34,867 nucleotides of DNA from an uncultured Actinomycetes bacterium (GTDB taxonomy: Bacteria > Actinomycetota > Rubrobacteria > Rubrobacterales > Rubrobacteraceae). The position numbers and the translations under genes are program-made. Positions 18,625 to 27,388 of this stretch are shown piece by piece. The notes beneath the pieces were generated by a model. That model saw nothing but the letters and a program-made list of their open reading frames with translations. It did no database searches and was not told where the DNA came from. The stretch spans positions 1 through 34,867 of the forward strand of contig CALMWA010000092.1 in NCBI GenBank assembly GCA_937873125.1. Reading direction: 5' to 3'. How positions within the stretch are numbered: the stretch's first letter is position 1; every line of letters starts with the position of its first letter.

Positions 18625-18785
18625 CGGGAGAACCTGTCGGCGAGGGCGAGGATCAACGCCGGTTGGCCTGCCCCTGGTGCGACGCCGGTGACGTCGAGAA
18701 GGTCTCCGAGTACGGGCCGCACCTGATGGTCTACTCGTATATCTGCCGGGATTGCCACAGCCCGTTCGAAGTCATCAAGCGATGA
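18588..18785 (+). CDS. Stand-alone PaaD-type zinc-ribbon protein
   Basis: ATG 18588 (MEPTPETLRK); ACPWCDAGDVEKVSEYGPHLMVYSYICRDCHSPFEVIKR matches the C-terminal zinc ribbon normally fused to PaaD (CPxC...SEFG...Y.C..C..PF..FK); overlaps paaC 3' end. Confidence 0.8.
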   Translation: MEPTPETLRKIVAGEPVGEGEDQRRLACPWCDAGDVEKVSEYGPHLMVYSYICRDCHSPFEVIKR

Positions 18786-19567
18786 CCGAGCAGCCGGGCC
18801 TGCGAACGACCCTCGAAGCCGGTATGCTCCTCGTCGAGCTCAACCGTCCCGAGAAGCGTAACGCCCTGGACGAGACGGTGCAGGGCGAACTTCTGCGGCT
18901 CTTCGAGGGCGCCGCCGGGGACGCGGAAGTGCGCGGCGTTATCCTGACCGGCAGCGGCGAGGCTTTCTCCGCCGGGGGAGACCTCTCCAGGTTCGAGCGT
19001 GATTGGAACCCCGCCGAGTTCCGGGCGCAGAGCCACGAGCTATCCCGGCTCATCTCCTCCATCGAGCGGCTGGAGAAACCGGTCATCGCGGCCATCAACG
19101 GGCTTGCGACCGGCGCGGGGACCCAGCTCGCCCTTTCATGCGATCTGCGTATAGCGTCGGAGAGCGCGCGGTTTTTGTTCCGGGAGGGCATGATCGGCTT
19201 TATCCCGAGCCACGGTGGTTGCGTTCGTCTGGTCAAGCTCGTCGGACTGGCGCGGGCGCGGGACATCCTGCTCGGCGGCGAGGATTTGAGCGCCGAAGAA
19301 GCCTTCCGGCACGGGCTCGTCACCCGCGTGGTACCGCATGAGAGGCTACTGGATGAGGCCAGGGAACGGCTCCGGCACATCTTCAAGCGGGCGCCGCAGG
19401 CCTACGGGCTCAGTAAGCGGCTGCTGCATCTCTCGGCCAGCGTGGACCTTGAGAGCGGCCTCTTTGCGGAGAGTCTGGCCCAGAGCCAGTTGATCGGAAC
19501 CGAAGACCACAAGGAAGGCGTGCGGGCCGCCCGAGAGCGGCGCCGTCCGTCGTTTACGGGGAGGTAA
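18782..19567 (+). CDS. Enoyl-CoA hydratase/isomerase family protein (PaaG-like)
   Basis: MTEQPGLRTTLEAGMLLVELNRPEKRNALDE, AFSAGGDLSRF, INGLATGAGTQLALSCDLRIAS; start overlaps preceding stop. Confidence 0.9.
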   Translation: MTEQPGLRTTLEAGMLLVELNRPEKRNALDETVQGELLRLFEGAAGDAEVRGVILTGSGEAFSAGGDLSRFERDWNPAEFRAQSHELSRLISSIERLEKPVIAAINGLATGAGTQLALSCDLRIASESARFLFREGMIGFIPSHGGCVRLVKLVGLARARDILLGGEDLSAEEAFRHGLVTRVVPHERLLDEARERLRHIFKRAPQAYGLSKRLLHLSASVDLESGLFAESLAQSQLIGTEDHKEGVRAARERRRPSFTGR

Positions 19568-19569
19568 GA

Positions 19570-20118
19570 GTGGCCTACATCATTCCGTTCGAAGACAAAG
19601 AACCGCAAGTGGCGCCCGACGCCTTCATCGCGCCGACGGCGGTACTTATCGGGGACGTGATCGTCGAAGAAGGGGCGAGCGTCTGGTTCGGGGCGGTGTT
19701 GCGGGGCGATTTCAACAGGATTGTCGTGGGCGCCGGGACGAGTGTTCAGGACAACTGCGTGATCCACACCAACGAGGAATTGCCAACCACCATCGGGTCG
19801 AACGTTACCGTCGGGCACCTCTCGTTGCTGGAGGGGTGCGAGATCGAGGACGGCGCCCTGATCGGGATGGGCAGCATCGTGTTGAACCGGGCGCGTGTTG
19901 GCCGGCGGGCGATGCTGGCGGCGGGGAGTGTCGTGAGGGAAGATCAGGAGGTTCCGCCGGAGGTCCTGGCGGCGGGCGTTCCCGCGAAGGTAAAGAAGGA
20001 TCTCGAAGGCAGCTCCTCGGAGTGGGTGGAGATGGCTGCCCGTGAGTATCAGTCACTCAGGCTGAAGTACATGGGTAAAGTAGGACAGTTGGCGAACGAT
20101 GGAAAGGGAGGCGCGTAA
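19570..20118 (+). CDS. Gamma-carbonic anhydrase-like hexapeptide-repeat protein (PaaY-like)
   Basis: APDAFIAPTAVLIGDVIVEEGASVWFGAVLRGDFNRIVVGAGTSVQDNCVIHTN left-handed beta-helix repeats. Confidence 0.92.
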   Translation: MAYIIPFEDKEPQVAPDAFIAPTAVLIGDVIVEEGASVWFGAVLRGDFNRIVVGAGTSVQDNCVIHTNEELPTTIGSNVTVGHLSLLEGCEIEDGALIGMGSIVLNRARVGRRAMLAAGSVVREDQEVPPEVLAAGVPAKVKKDLEGSSSEWVEMAAREYQSLRLKYMGKVGQLANDGKGGA

Positions 20119-20120
20119 GA

Positions 20121-21566
20121 ATGGCGCAATTACTGATCAATGGAGAGCAGACTTCCGCTAAATCCGGTGAGGAGATGCCGATCGTAAACCCGGCGACGGA
20201 GGAAGAGTTCGAGACGGTGCCGAAGGGCGGTCCCGAGGACGTTGACGCTGCGGTTGCCGCTGCGAAAGAGGCGTTCAAGGAGTGGTCCGTCAAGGACCCG
20301 GACGACCGGGCCGCGTTGATGCGGGCCGCGATCGCGAAGATCCAGGAGAGCGGCAAGGAGATAGCGCAGCTCCTCACCCGTGAGCAGGGCAAACCGTTCT
20401 CCGAGTCGATGGGCGAGCTTCATCACTTCCTGCACGGGATGAACTACTATGCGGACCTTGCCAGCAAGATAGAAGGGGTCTACGCGAACCTGCCCTCGAC
20501 GCTCGGCCGAGCCTACGGCATGGTCATCAAGAAGCCGATTGGCGTGTGCGCCGCCATCGTACCTTACAACTTCCCTCTCACGCTGATGGGGACGAAGCTC
20601 GCCCCGGCCCTCGCGGCGGGCAACACCATCGTGATCAAACCCGCCGGCACCACACCGCTCGCCACGCTGCGCGTAGTCGAGCTGATGCAGGAGGCGGGGC
20701 TTCCGCCTGGCGTGGTAAACGTCGTAACAGGACCGGGCAAGGAGGTCGGTGAGGCACTCGCCACCCACCCCGACGTGCGTCGGGTCGCGTTTACGGGCAG
20801 CACGCAGGTGGGCCGCAGGCTGATGGAGGTCGCGGCGCCACAGTTCAAGCGCATAAGTGCAGAGTTGGGCGGCTCGGACCCGGTGATCGTCTTCCCCGAC
20901 GCGGACGTGGACGCCGCTGTGCGCGGCATAAACATCGGCCGCTTCTTCAACGCGGGGCAGGCGTGCCTGGCGGCCAAGCGAGTCTACGTCTTCGATGAGG
21001 TCTACGATGAGTTCATGGAGAGCATCACCAAGAGGGTCGCCCGCTACGAGCTCGGTGACGGCATGGAGAAGGCGGAGAAGCCCAAGATCCGGATGGGACC
21101 CCTCAACGCCGCCCGCCACCGCGACGATCTCGTGCAGCAGCTAGAGGACGCGGTAGACAAGGGCGCGAAGGTCGCCGTCGGTGGGGGCACCGGCAACGGC
21201 AAGGGCTACTTCTTCGAGCCGACCGTTCTCGAGAACGCTCCGCACGACAGCCGCGTAGGGCGCGAGGAGACCTTCGGGCCGCTCTTGCCGGTGTGGAAGG
21301 TCAACGACGTGGACGAGGCGATAAGGCTCGCCAACGACTCGCCTTACGGGCTCGGCTCTTCGGTGTATACGCACAACGTCAAGTGGATCCACCGCGCCTC
21401 CCAGGAGATAGAGGCCGGCATGACGTGGGTGAACCAGCTCCACTTCGGCTACGATGAACTCCCGTTCGGCGGCGTGAAAGAGTCCGGCATAGGCCGCGAG
21501 CACGGACAGGCGGCGATGGAGTATTACCTGGAGTCCAAATCCGTCGTCGTCGGCGGGTTGGACTGA
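20121..21566 (+). CDS. Aldehyde dehydrogenase family protein (paralogue of 10477..11919)
   Basis: 481 aa; PYNFPLTLMGTKLAPALAAGNTIVIKP, AELGGSDPVIVF, FFNAGQACLAAKRVYVF. Confidence 0.94.
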   Translation: MAQLLINGEQTSAKSGEEMPIVNPATEEEFETVPKGGPEDVDAAVAAAKEAFKEWSVKDPDDRAALMRAAIAKIQESGKEIAQLLTREQGKPFSESMGELHHFLHGMNYYADLASKIEGVYANLPSTLGRAYGMVIKKPIGVCAAIVPYNFPLTLMGTKLAPALAAGNTIVIKPAGTTPLATLRVVELMQEAGLPPGVVNVVTGPGKEVGEALATHPDVRRVAFTGSTQVGRRLMEVAAPQFKRISAELGGSDPVIVFPDADVDAAVRGINIGRFFNAGQACLAAKRVYVFDEVYDEFMESITKRVARYELGDGMEKAEKPKIRMGPLNAARHRDDLVQQLEDAVDKGAKVAVGGGTGNGKGYFFEPTVLENAPHDSRVGREETFGPLLPVWKVNDVDEAIRLANDSPYGLGSSVYTHNVKWIHRASQEIEAGMTWVNQLHFGYDELPFGGVKESGIGREHGQAAMEYYLESKSVVVGGLD

Positions 21567-21583
21567 GAGGAAGGGTAGGATAC

Positions 21584-22357
21584 ATGGCAGTCGAGTATTC
21601 GAGAGAGGGCAACGTAGGGTACATCACCCTGGACAATCCCCCGGCCAACAGCTACGACCTCGCGTTTATGGAGGAGTTGGGGGCGTGCATACAGGCGGCG
21701 GCCGGCGATGACGGGGCGCGGGCGATCATCTTTCGCAGTTCCAGCGAACGCTTCTTCTCTGCCGGGGCGGACATCAAGGCGTTCAACCAGAACCCGCCCG
21801 AGAAGAACATGGATATGATCCGTACCGCCCACGAGAATCTCGCGAGCATCGCCGAGGTTCCCAAAATATTCATAGCCCAGATAGGAGCGACCGCCCTGGG
21901 CGGCGGTCTGGAGATGGCCCTGGCGTGCGACCTGCGATTCGGGGCGGAGGGCGAATACAAGCTGGGCCTTCCGGAGGCGACGCTGGGGCTTCTCCCCGGC
22001 AACGGCGGTACGCAGCGCCTACCCCGGCTCATAGGCGCGAGCAAGGCCCTGGAACTCATGATAACCGGGCGTATGATCTCGCCCGCCGAGGCCCATGAGT
22101 TAGGCATCCTCGACCGGATGTTCCCGGCGGAGCAACTAGAGGACGAGACACTGAAGTACGCCGAAAAGCTGGCCTCTGGCGCCGCCGGGGCGATCGGGGC
22201 TATCAAGCTCGCCGTTCACCGGGGCATCGACAAGCCGTTGAGAGAGGGCCTAGAGATCGAACGGGATCTCGTAGAGCCCCTGTTCAGCAGCGAGGAGTCG
22301 AAAGAAGGCATCGGGGCATTCATGGAGAAGCGCAAACCGGAGTTTAGTAAGTCGTAG
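21584..22357 (+). CDS. Enoyl-CoA hydratase/isomerase family protein
   Basis: 257 aa; GYITLDNPPANSYDLAFMEEL, FFSAGADIKAFNQ, ALGGGLEMALACDLRFGAEG, GLLPGNGGTQRLPRLIG. Confidence 0.92.
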   Translation: MAVEYSREGNVGYITLDNPPANSYDLAFMEELGACIQAAAGDDGARAIIFRSSSERFFSAGADIKAFNQNPPEKNMDMIRTAHENLASIAEVPKIFIAQIGATALGGGLEMALACDLRFGAEGEYKLGLPEATLGLLPGNGGTQRLPRLIGASKALELMITGRMISPAEAHELGILDRMFPAEQLEDETLKYAEKLASGAAGAIGAIKLAVHRGIDKPLREGLEIERDLVEPLFSSEESKEGIGAFMEKRKPEFSKS

Positions 22358-22383
22358 TAACAACTTGCTCCTTTTGTGTACAA

Positions 22384-22401
22384 TATAAACAACAGTTTAT
22401 A
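22384..22401. promoter_or_regulatory. Perfect inverted repeat TATAAAC-AACA-GTTTATA, candidate TetR autoregulatory operator
   Basis: 7-bp perfect arms ending at the RBS (aggaggtgat) of the TetR gene; overlaps TACAAT/TATAAA-like promoter elements. Confidence 0.6.
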
Positions 22402-22416
22402 GGAGGTGATGAGAGA

Positions 22417-23052
22417 GTGGCTCAATCCGATACCCTGATCCAGGCTTCCGACCGCGACGGCGAGGAGCTGGCGCCGAAACAGGCGCACCTGATACGCAGC
22501 GCCTACAAGGTGATGGGGGAGAAGGGGTTGAGCCACCTCTCTCTGCAGGACGTGGCCGACGAAGCCGGGGTCAGTAAGGCCATACTCCCTTACTATTTCG
22601 ACTCGAAGGAGAACCTGACCCTTCTTGCGATGCGGTGGGTTCTCGCCCGCGTCGCCCAGCGTATTAACGAGGCCATCAACGAGGTCGAGGGCGCGGAGGA
22701 GAAGGTCTCGGCGATGGTAGATGCTATCTTCGTGAGCCCGGAATCCAACCGCCGGTTCTACCTGGTCTTCTTCGACTTCCTGGGCTACGCCGCCCGCAAC
22801 GACAAGTTCGCCGACGTGGGCGCTACCTTTCACGAGATCTGCAACGGCCTCTACGCTGAGGTCATCCGGCTCGGGCAGCAGGAGGGAGTCTTCCGCAAGG
22901 GGGACGCGAGCGAGGCCGCGACCGTCGTACGTGCCCTGGTGGACGGGCTGTTCACCCAGTGGATACAGGACAAGAGCTGGAAGAAGAGCCACGCGGAGTG
23001 CCGCGAGGTGTGCAAGCGCTCCGTATTGACGTATCTCAAGGCCGGCGTTTGA
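22417..23052 (+). CDS. TetR/AcrR family transcriptional regulator
   Basis: IRSAYKVMGEKGLSHLSLQDVADEAGVSKAILPYYFDSKENLTLLAM HTH signature. Confidence 0.92.
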   Translation: MAQSDTLIQASDRDGEELAPKQAHLIRSAYKVMGEKGLSHLSLQDVADEAGVSKAILPYYFDSKENLTLLAMRWVLARVAQRINEAINEVEGAEEKVSAMVDAIFVSPESNRRFYLVFFDFLGYAARNDKFADVGATFHEICNGLYAEVIRLGQQEGVFRKGDASEAATVVRALVDGLFTQWIQDKSWKKSHAECREVCKRSVLTYLKAGV

Positions 23053-23205
23053 AGTCGCACCCCCGAGCACGCTTTCCTTAGTCTCCGAGTGGCACGTCTT
23101 GCCTCAAGCCCCCGGATTCCGTAGAACGCAACGAACCTGTCCAGGGTTCGCTCGTGTTCACCATTGCTCGCAGCTTTGTGTCAACGCTCGGTTTAGAAAG
23201 GCTCC

Positions 23206-24435
23206 TTGTTCGTGCGGCTAACGGGTCCTGAGCCGCCCGGAGAGGTAGGACGCAACCTGCGGGACTCCGTTCGGAACACGAACTCCTCCACCTTGGGCGC
23301 GGGTTTTGTGGCTTTCCTGCTCGGTGCTACGGGTCCCGCGCTCTTGGTCTATCAGGCCGCCACGAACGCCGGGTATGCGGCTGAGGTGATCAACTCCTGG
23401 TTCTTCGCCATCTACGTTGGAGGCGGGCTGCTCAGCCTGCTCCTGGCCTTTCTGTACCGCGAGCCGATCTGCGGCGCGTTCCCGATCGCCGGCAGCGCCC
23501 TTTTGGTCACGGCGCTCGCCGGATACAGCCTCGCCGAAGCGGTAGGGGCGTTTCTCGTCTCCGGGATACTCATCGCCCTGATCGGTGTCTCGGGACTCTT
23601 CGATGCGATCATGTCGCGGGTGCCGAACGAGGTCATCATGGGGGCGCTGGCGGGCATCCTTTTCAAGTTCGGGACCGAGGTCTTCGCGTTTCTGCCGAAG
23701 CAGCCGCTGCTGGTCGGTACTATGGTGGGGACGTACCTCGTCAGCTTCCGCCTGATCCGCAGGCTGCCGCCGGTCCTTCCGGCCCTCGCGGCTGGTCTGA
23801 TCGTCGCTGGCTTCAGTGGCCGGTTCGACGTCGGCAATGTCCGCTTCTCCCTCTCGCATCCGGTATTGGTCGCGCCCTCCTTCGATCCTGGTGCGATCTT
23901 CTCCATCGCCGTGCCACTGACCCTGCTCGCGGTCGCGACCCAGAACGCGCCGGGCGTCGGCATCCTCTGGGCCAACCGGTACGAACCTCCAGTCAATGCC
24001 ATAACGATCTTCAGCGGGGTCGGCTCGATACTGACGGCGCCCATGGTGGGCAACGGCTTGAACATAGCCGCGCCCATGACGGCGGTCTGCGCGGGAGCCG
24101 AGTCGCACCCGGACCGCGAAAACCGCTACGTCGCCACGGTAGTACAGGGACTTCTCTTCGTGGCCTTTGGGCTGGTGAGCGCTACGGCCATCTCCCTGAT
24201 TCAAGCTCTCCCGGTCGCGCTGATCGTGAGCCTGGCCGGTCTGGCGCTCCTGCCCGTGATATTCCAGGCGCTTCGGCTCTCTGTTGGACAGAAGGACCAC
24301 ACCCTCGCGGCCGGTATTACCCTGCTTATAGCGGCCTCGGATCTGAGCATACTGGGCATCAGCTCGGCATTCTGGTCTATAGTGGCGGGCATCATTCTGG
24401 CTCCTATTCTGAAACAAGTTGCGAAAGAAAAGTAA
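23206..24435 (+). CDS. BenE-family benzoate/aromatic acid transporter (start codon uncertain)
   Basis: AFLLGATGPALLVYQAATNAGYAAEVINSWFFAIYVGGGLLSLLLAFLYREPICGAFPIAGSALL; LTLLAVATQNAPGVGIL. Confidence 0.88.
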   Translation: MFVRLTGPEPPGEVGRNLRDSVRNTNSSTLGAGFVAFLLGATGPALLVYQAATNAGYAAEVINSWFFAIYVGGGLLSLLLAFLYREPICGAFPIAGSALLVTALAGYSLAEAVGAFLVSGILIALIGVSGLFDAIMSRVPNEVIMGALAGILFKFGTEVFAFLPKQPLLVGTMVGTYLVSFRLIRRLPPVLPALAAGLIVAGFSGRFDVGNVRFSLSHPVLVAPSFDPGAIFSIAVPLTLLAVATQNAPGVGILWANRYEPPVNAITIFSGVGSILTAPMVGNGLNIAAPMTAVCAGAESHPDRENRYVATVVQGLLFVAFGLVSATAISLIQALPVALIVSLAGLALLPVIFQALRLSVGQKDHTLAAGITLLIAASDLSILGISSAFWSIVAGIILAPILKQVAKEK

Positions 24436-24490
24436 ATTGCCGATACAGAGGAGGCCCTGTACCATTGTTTCGTGAAAGTGTTCGGACGTT

Positions 24491-25507
24491 GTGGCTGATT
24501 CCGTGAGTAGTGGTGTTCCTCCGGCGCAGCTCGGCATGCAGCCTATCGGCGAAGTAGAGCGCGTAGTCGAGGGGGTATACCAGCTCAAGCTTCCGGTGCC
24601 GTTCCCCTTGAAGTTCATCGCCTCGTATCTTGTCGAGGGACGCGACGGCTGGACGGTCATAGACCCCGGCTTCGATTATCCGCCGGCTCGTGAGGCCTGG
24701 GAGTCGGGGGCGGCAAAGGTGGGTCTTGACCTGGACTGTGGCGTGGAGCGCATAGTCGTGACCCATCTTCACCCGGACCACATCGGGCTCGCCCGCTGGT
24801 TGGAGGAGAGGAGCGGGGCGCCGGTCTGGATGCTAGAGGGAGAGATCGAGAACGCTCGCCACGTCTGGGACCCGGCGAGAGGCACCGAGGGCTTCGTGAG
24901 GTTCCTCATCCGCAACGGCATGAATGCGGAGACCGCGAAGTCGACGGCCGGTACCACGAGACTCGGCATCCGATTGCCGGAGCGCCTCATACCGCTCCGG
25001 CCGGGAGACACGTTCGAGCTCGGAGATGGCGAGGTGCGGGTCGTACACACGCCGGGACACTCGGACTTCCACTTCGTCTTGCACGACGAGCGCCGGAGGT
25101 TCCTGTTCGCCGGTGACCATCTGTTGCTCAAGATCACGCCGAACATCGGACGCTGGACCTACACGGCTCCGCGTCCCTTGGAACGTTATCTCGCCTCCCT
25201 TAGAGAGTTGCAGGGTCTGGGCGTGGATCTCGTTTTCCCCGGACACGGCCCGCTCTTTCACGACCTCGACGGGCGGATAGACGAGCTTGTTCTGCACCAC
25301 GAGGAGCGGCTCTCGGTGATGCATTCCGCCTTCGACGGAAAACCAGCGACTCCCTTCGAGATAGCGCGCCGCGTCTTCGCCGACGACCTCACCGACCACC
25401 AACTCCGTTTCGCGCTCGCCGAGACGCTCGCCCACCTGGAGTATCTGGTGGGCGAAGACCGTGCCGAGCGATTGGAGGGCGACGTGGTGGGCTACCGGGC
25501 CGTATAG
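24491..25507 (+). CDS. MBL-fold metallohydrolase
   Basis: VTHLHPDHIGLARWLEE (HxHxDH), VHTPGHSDFHFVLHD, FAGDHLL, VFPGHGPLF. Confidence 0.9.
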   Translation: MADSVSSGVPPAQLGMQPIGEVERVVEGVYQLKLPVPFPLKFIASYLVEGRDGWTVIDPGFDYPPAREAWESGAAKVGLDLDCGVERIVVTHLHPDHIGLARWLEERSGAPVWMLEGEIENARHVWDPARGTEGFVRFLIRNGMNAETAKSTAGTTRLGIRLPERLIPLRPGDTFELGDGEVRVVHTPGHSDFHFVLHDERRRFLFAGDHLLLKITPNIGRWTYTAPRPLERYLASLRELQGLGVDLVFPGHGPLFHDLDGRIDELVLHHEERLSVMHSAFDGKPATPFEIARRVFADDLTDHQLRFALAETLAHLEYLVGEDRAERLEGDVVGYRAV

Positions 25508-25509
25508 AG

Positions 25510-27285
25510 GTGCTGGCGGACTACGAAGAACACCTGAAGCTCATCGAGACTTCTCGTGGTGAGCGTCCCGCGGAACTCTTCGTGCGAGGCGGCACCGTAG
25601 CGAACGTCTACTCCGGCGAGTGGCACGCGGGCAACGTTGCCGTCACCGGAGGCCGCATAGCCTACGTCGGGGGAGGAGAGCGGGCCGTCGGTCCTGATAC
25701 CCGGATCGTCGACGCGAGCGGGATGATCGTCGCTCCAGGATACATAGAGGCCCACTTCCATCCCTGGGTTCTCTACAACCCCGTGAGCCTCGTGGAGGGA
25801 GTCCTGCCCCTCGGAACTACCACCATCGTCGCCGACAATCTCTTCTTCTTCATGCAGATGGGCCTGGATGGATTCCGGGCGATGGCCGACGACCTGAGAG
25901 AGTTGCCGCTCCTGTACCTGTGGATGGCGCGTCTTACCTCCCAGTCGAAGTTCCCCGGCGAGGAAGATATGTTTGCGCTGGACAAGGTCGAGCCACTCCT
26001 CCGGCGCGACGACGTGGTTGGGACGGCTGAGGTCACGCGCTGGCCCGCGCTGGCCGCCGGAGACCCGGCCTTGATCTCCGGCATCCGCGCGGCGAAGGCT
26101 CTCGGCAAGATCGTGGACGGCCACACCGGCGGCGCCTCGGAGGCGCGACTGCAACCCGTGGCGGCGGCCGGTATAGACGCCGACCATGAGGCCATAACGA
26201 GAGAAGAAGTTCTGAACCGGCTGCGGCTCGGGATCTGGACGATGCTTCGCAACAGTTCTCTGCGCCCCGACCTGCCGGAACTTTTGCGAGTGGTAACCGA
26301 GGACGGGGTGAGCACGCAGCGCCTCATCATGACCACCGACGGTCCCGCGCCCGAGTTCATCGCCGAGAACGGGCTCGTGGACGGGATGCTCCGCGTCGCG
26401 GTCGAGAATGGCGTGCCGCCGATGCAGGCGCTGCAAATGGTGACCATCAACCCGGCCACGCTGTTCCGCATCGACAGTGAGGTAGGCGGCATAGGGATAG
26501 GCCGCCGGGCGGACCTTCTGCTCCTGCCCGACCTCACGTCGTTCCGTCCCGAGATCGTTATCACCCGGGGGCGCGTCGTGGTCGAGAACGGTGAGCTTAG
26601 TGTTCCACTGCCGCGTCTCGACTGGGAGAAATACGGGAGCCGTCCACGGTTCGACGGCAGCCTAAACCTCGCGGACCCCGCGCTCTACCCGATCCGGGCG
26701 TCCGGGACGGAGGCTGAGATACCGGTAATGCATTTGAGATCCGCCGTGATCTCCGAGCGCAGAGATACGCGAGTCGCCACCGAGGATGGACTCATTGTCT
26801 TGGACGGACAGAAGGGGCTGCTTCATGCGGCGCTCGTGGAGCGGGAGGGAGGCTGGATCTCCCGCGCCCTCGTCTCCGGGTTCGCGGCGGACCTCGAAGG
26901 TCTCGCCAGCACCTATAACACCACCACACAACTGCTCGTTCTGGGGCGCCGCCCGGAGGCCATGGCCCAGGCCGCCAAGCGGGTCGGGGAACTCGACGGC
27001 GGCATCGTCGTCGTCGAGAATGGAGATGTTGTCTACGAGCTTGCATTACCCATCACCGGCATGATGTCCTGCCTCCAGTTCGCGGAGGTCGTGGAGTCGA
27101 ACCGGCGACTCTCCCGCATAGTGGCCGGAGCAGGATACGAGCACCACGACATTCTCTACACTTTGCTGTTCCTTACGTGCGACTTCCTACCAGCCTTGCG
27201 CCTCACGCCGCTCGGTTTGCTCGACGTAAAGGCGTCCAAAATACTCTCGCCGTCAAGCGTGAGGACTCCGCGAGCCGCTTTATGA
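25510..27285 (+). CDS. Adenine deaminase-like amidohydrolase (divergent active-site motif)
   Basis: 591 aa; MIVAPGYIEAHFHPWVLYNPVSL, IVDGHTGGASEARLQPVAAAGIDADHEAI, MVTINPATLFRIDSEVGGIGIGRRADLLLL, C-terminal Ade domain LPALRLTPLGLLDVK. Confidence 0.8.
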   Translation: MLADYEEHLKLIETSRGERPAELFVRGGTVANVYSGEWHAGNVAVTGGRIAYVGGGERAVGPDTRIVDASGMIVAPGYIEAHFHPWVLYNPVSLVEGVLPLGTTTIVADNLFFFMQMGLDGFRAMADDLRELPLLYLWMARLTSQSKFPGEEDMFALDKVEPLLRRDDVVGTAEVTRWPALAAGDPALISGIRAAKALGKIVDGHTGGASEARLQPVAAAGIDADHEAITREEVLNRLRLGIWTMLRNSSLRPDLPELLRVVTEDGVSTQRLIMTTDGPAPEFIAENGLVDGMLRVAVENGVPPMQALQMVTINPATLFRIDSEVGGIGIGRRADLLLLPDLTSFRPEIVITRGRVVVENGELSVPLPRLDWEKYGSRPRFDGSLNLADPALYPIRASGTEAEIPVMHLRSAVISERRDTRVATEDGLIVLDGQKGLLHAALVEREGGWISRALVSGFAADLEGLASTYNTTTQLLVLGRRPEAMAQAAKRVGELDGGIVVVENGDVVYELALPITGMMSCLQFAEVVESNRRLSRIVAGAGYEHHDILYTLLFLTCDFLPALRLTPLGLLDVKASKILSPSSVRTPRAAL

Positions 27286-27388
27286 AAGATGGTTTCTCGG
27301 TTGGCTGCTGGTTCACCGCCTGCTCCAGAAAAGCCTTGAAAACGTGTCCGAATGAAGCAGCGGATGTCCTGGAGTCGTCGCTCACCAT
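27286..27388 (-). pseudogene. Truncated N-terminal ORF with good RBS, open frame continuing antisense into the adenine deaminase-like gene to 27203
   Basis: aaggggggtagc-ATG; MVSDDSRTSAASFGHVFKAFLEQAVNQQPTEKPSFIKRL, then non-protein-like sequence antisense to the neighbouring CDS. Confidence 0.4.

Noticed and set aside
20130-21119. 329-aa minus-strand ORF opposite the second aldehyde dehydrogenase
   Set aside because: Antisense shadow ORF of a strongly conserved gene.
23053-23205. Intergenic stretch between TetR and BenE considered as ncRNA or relic
   Set aside because: No clear hairpin, reading frame or similarity to other parts of the window could be supported by eye.
23218-24660. 480-aa minus-strand ORF opposite BenE
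   Set aside because: Highly charged shadow ORF antisense to a clear membrane transporter.
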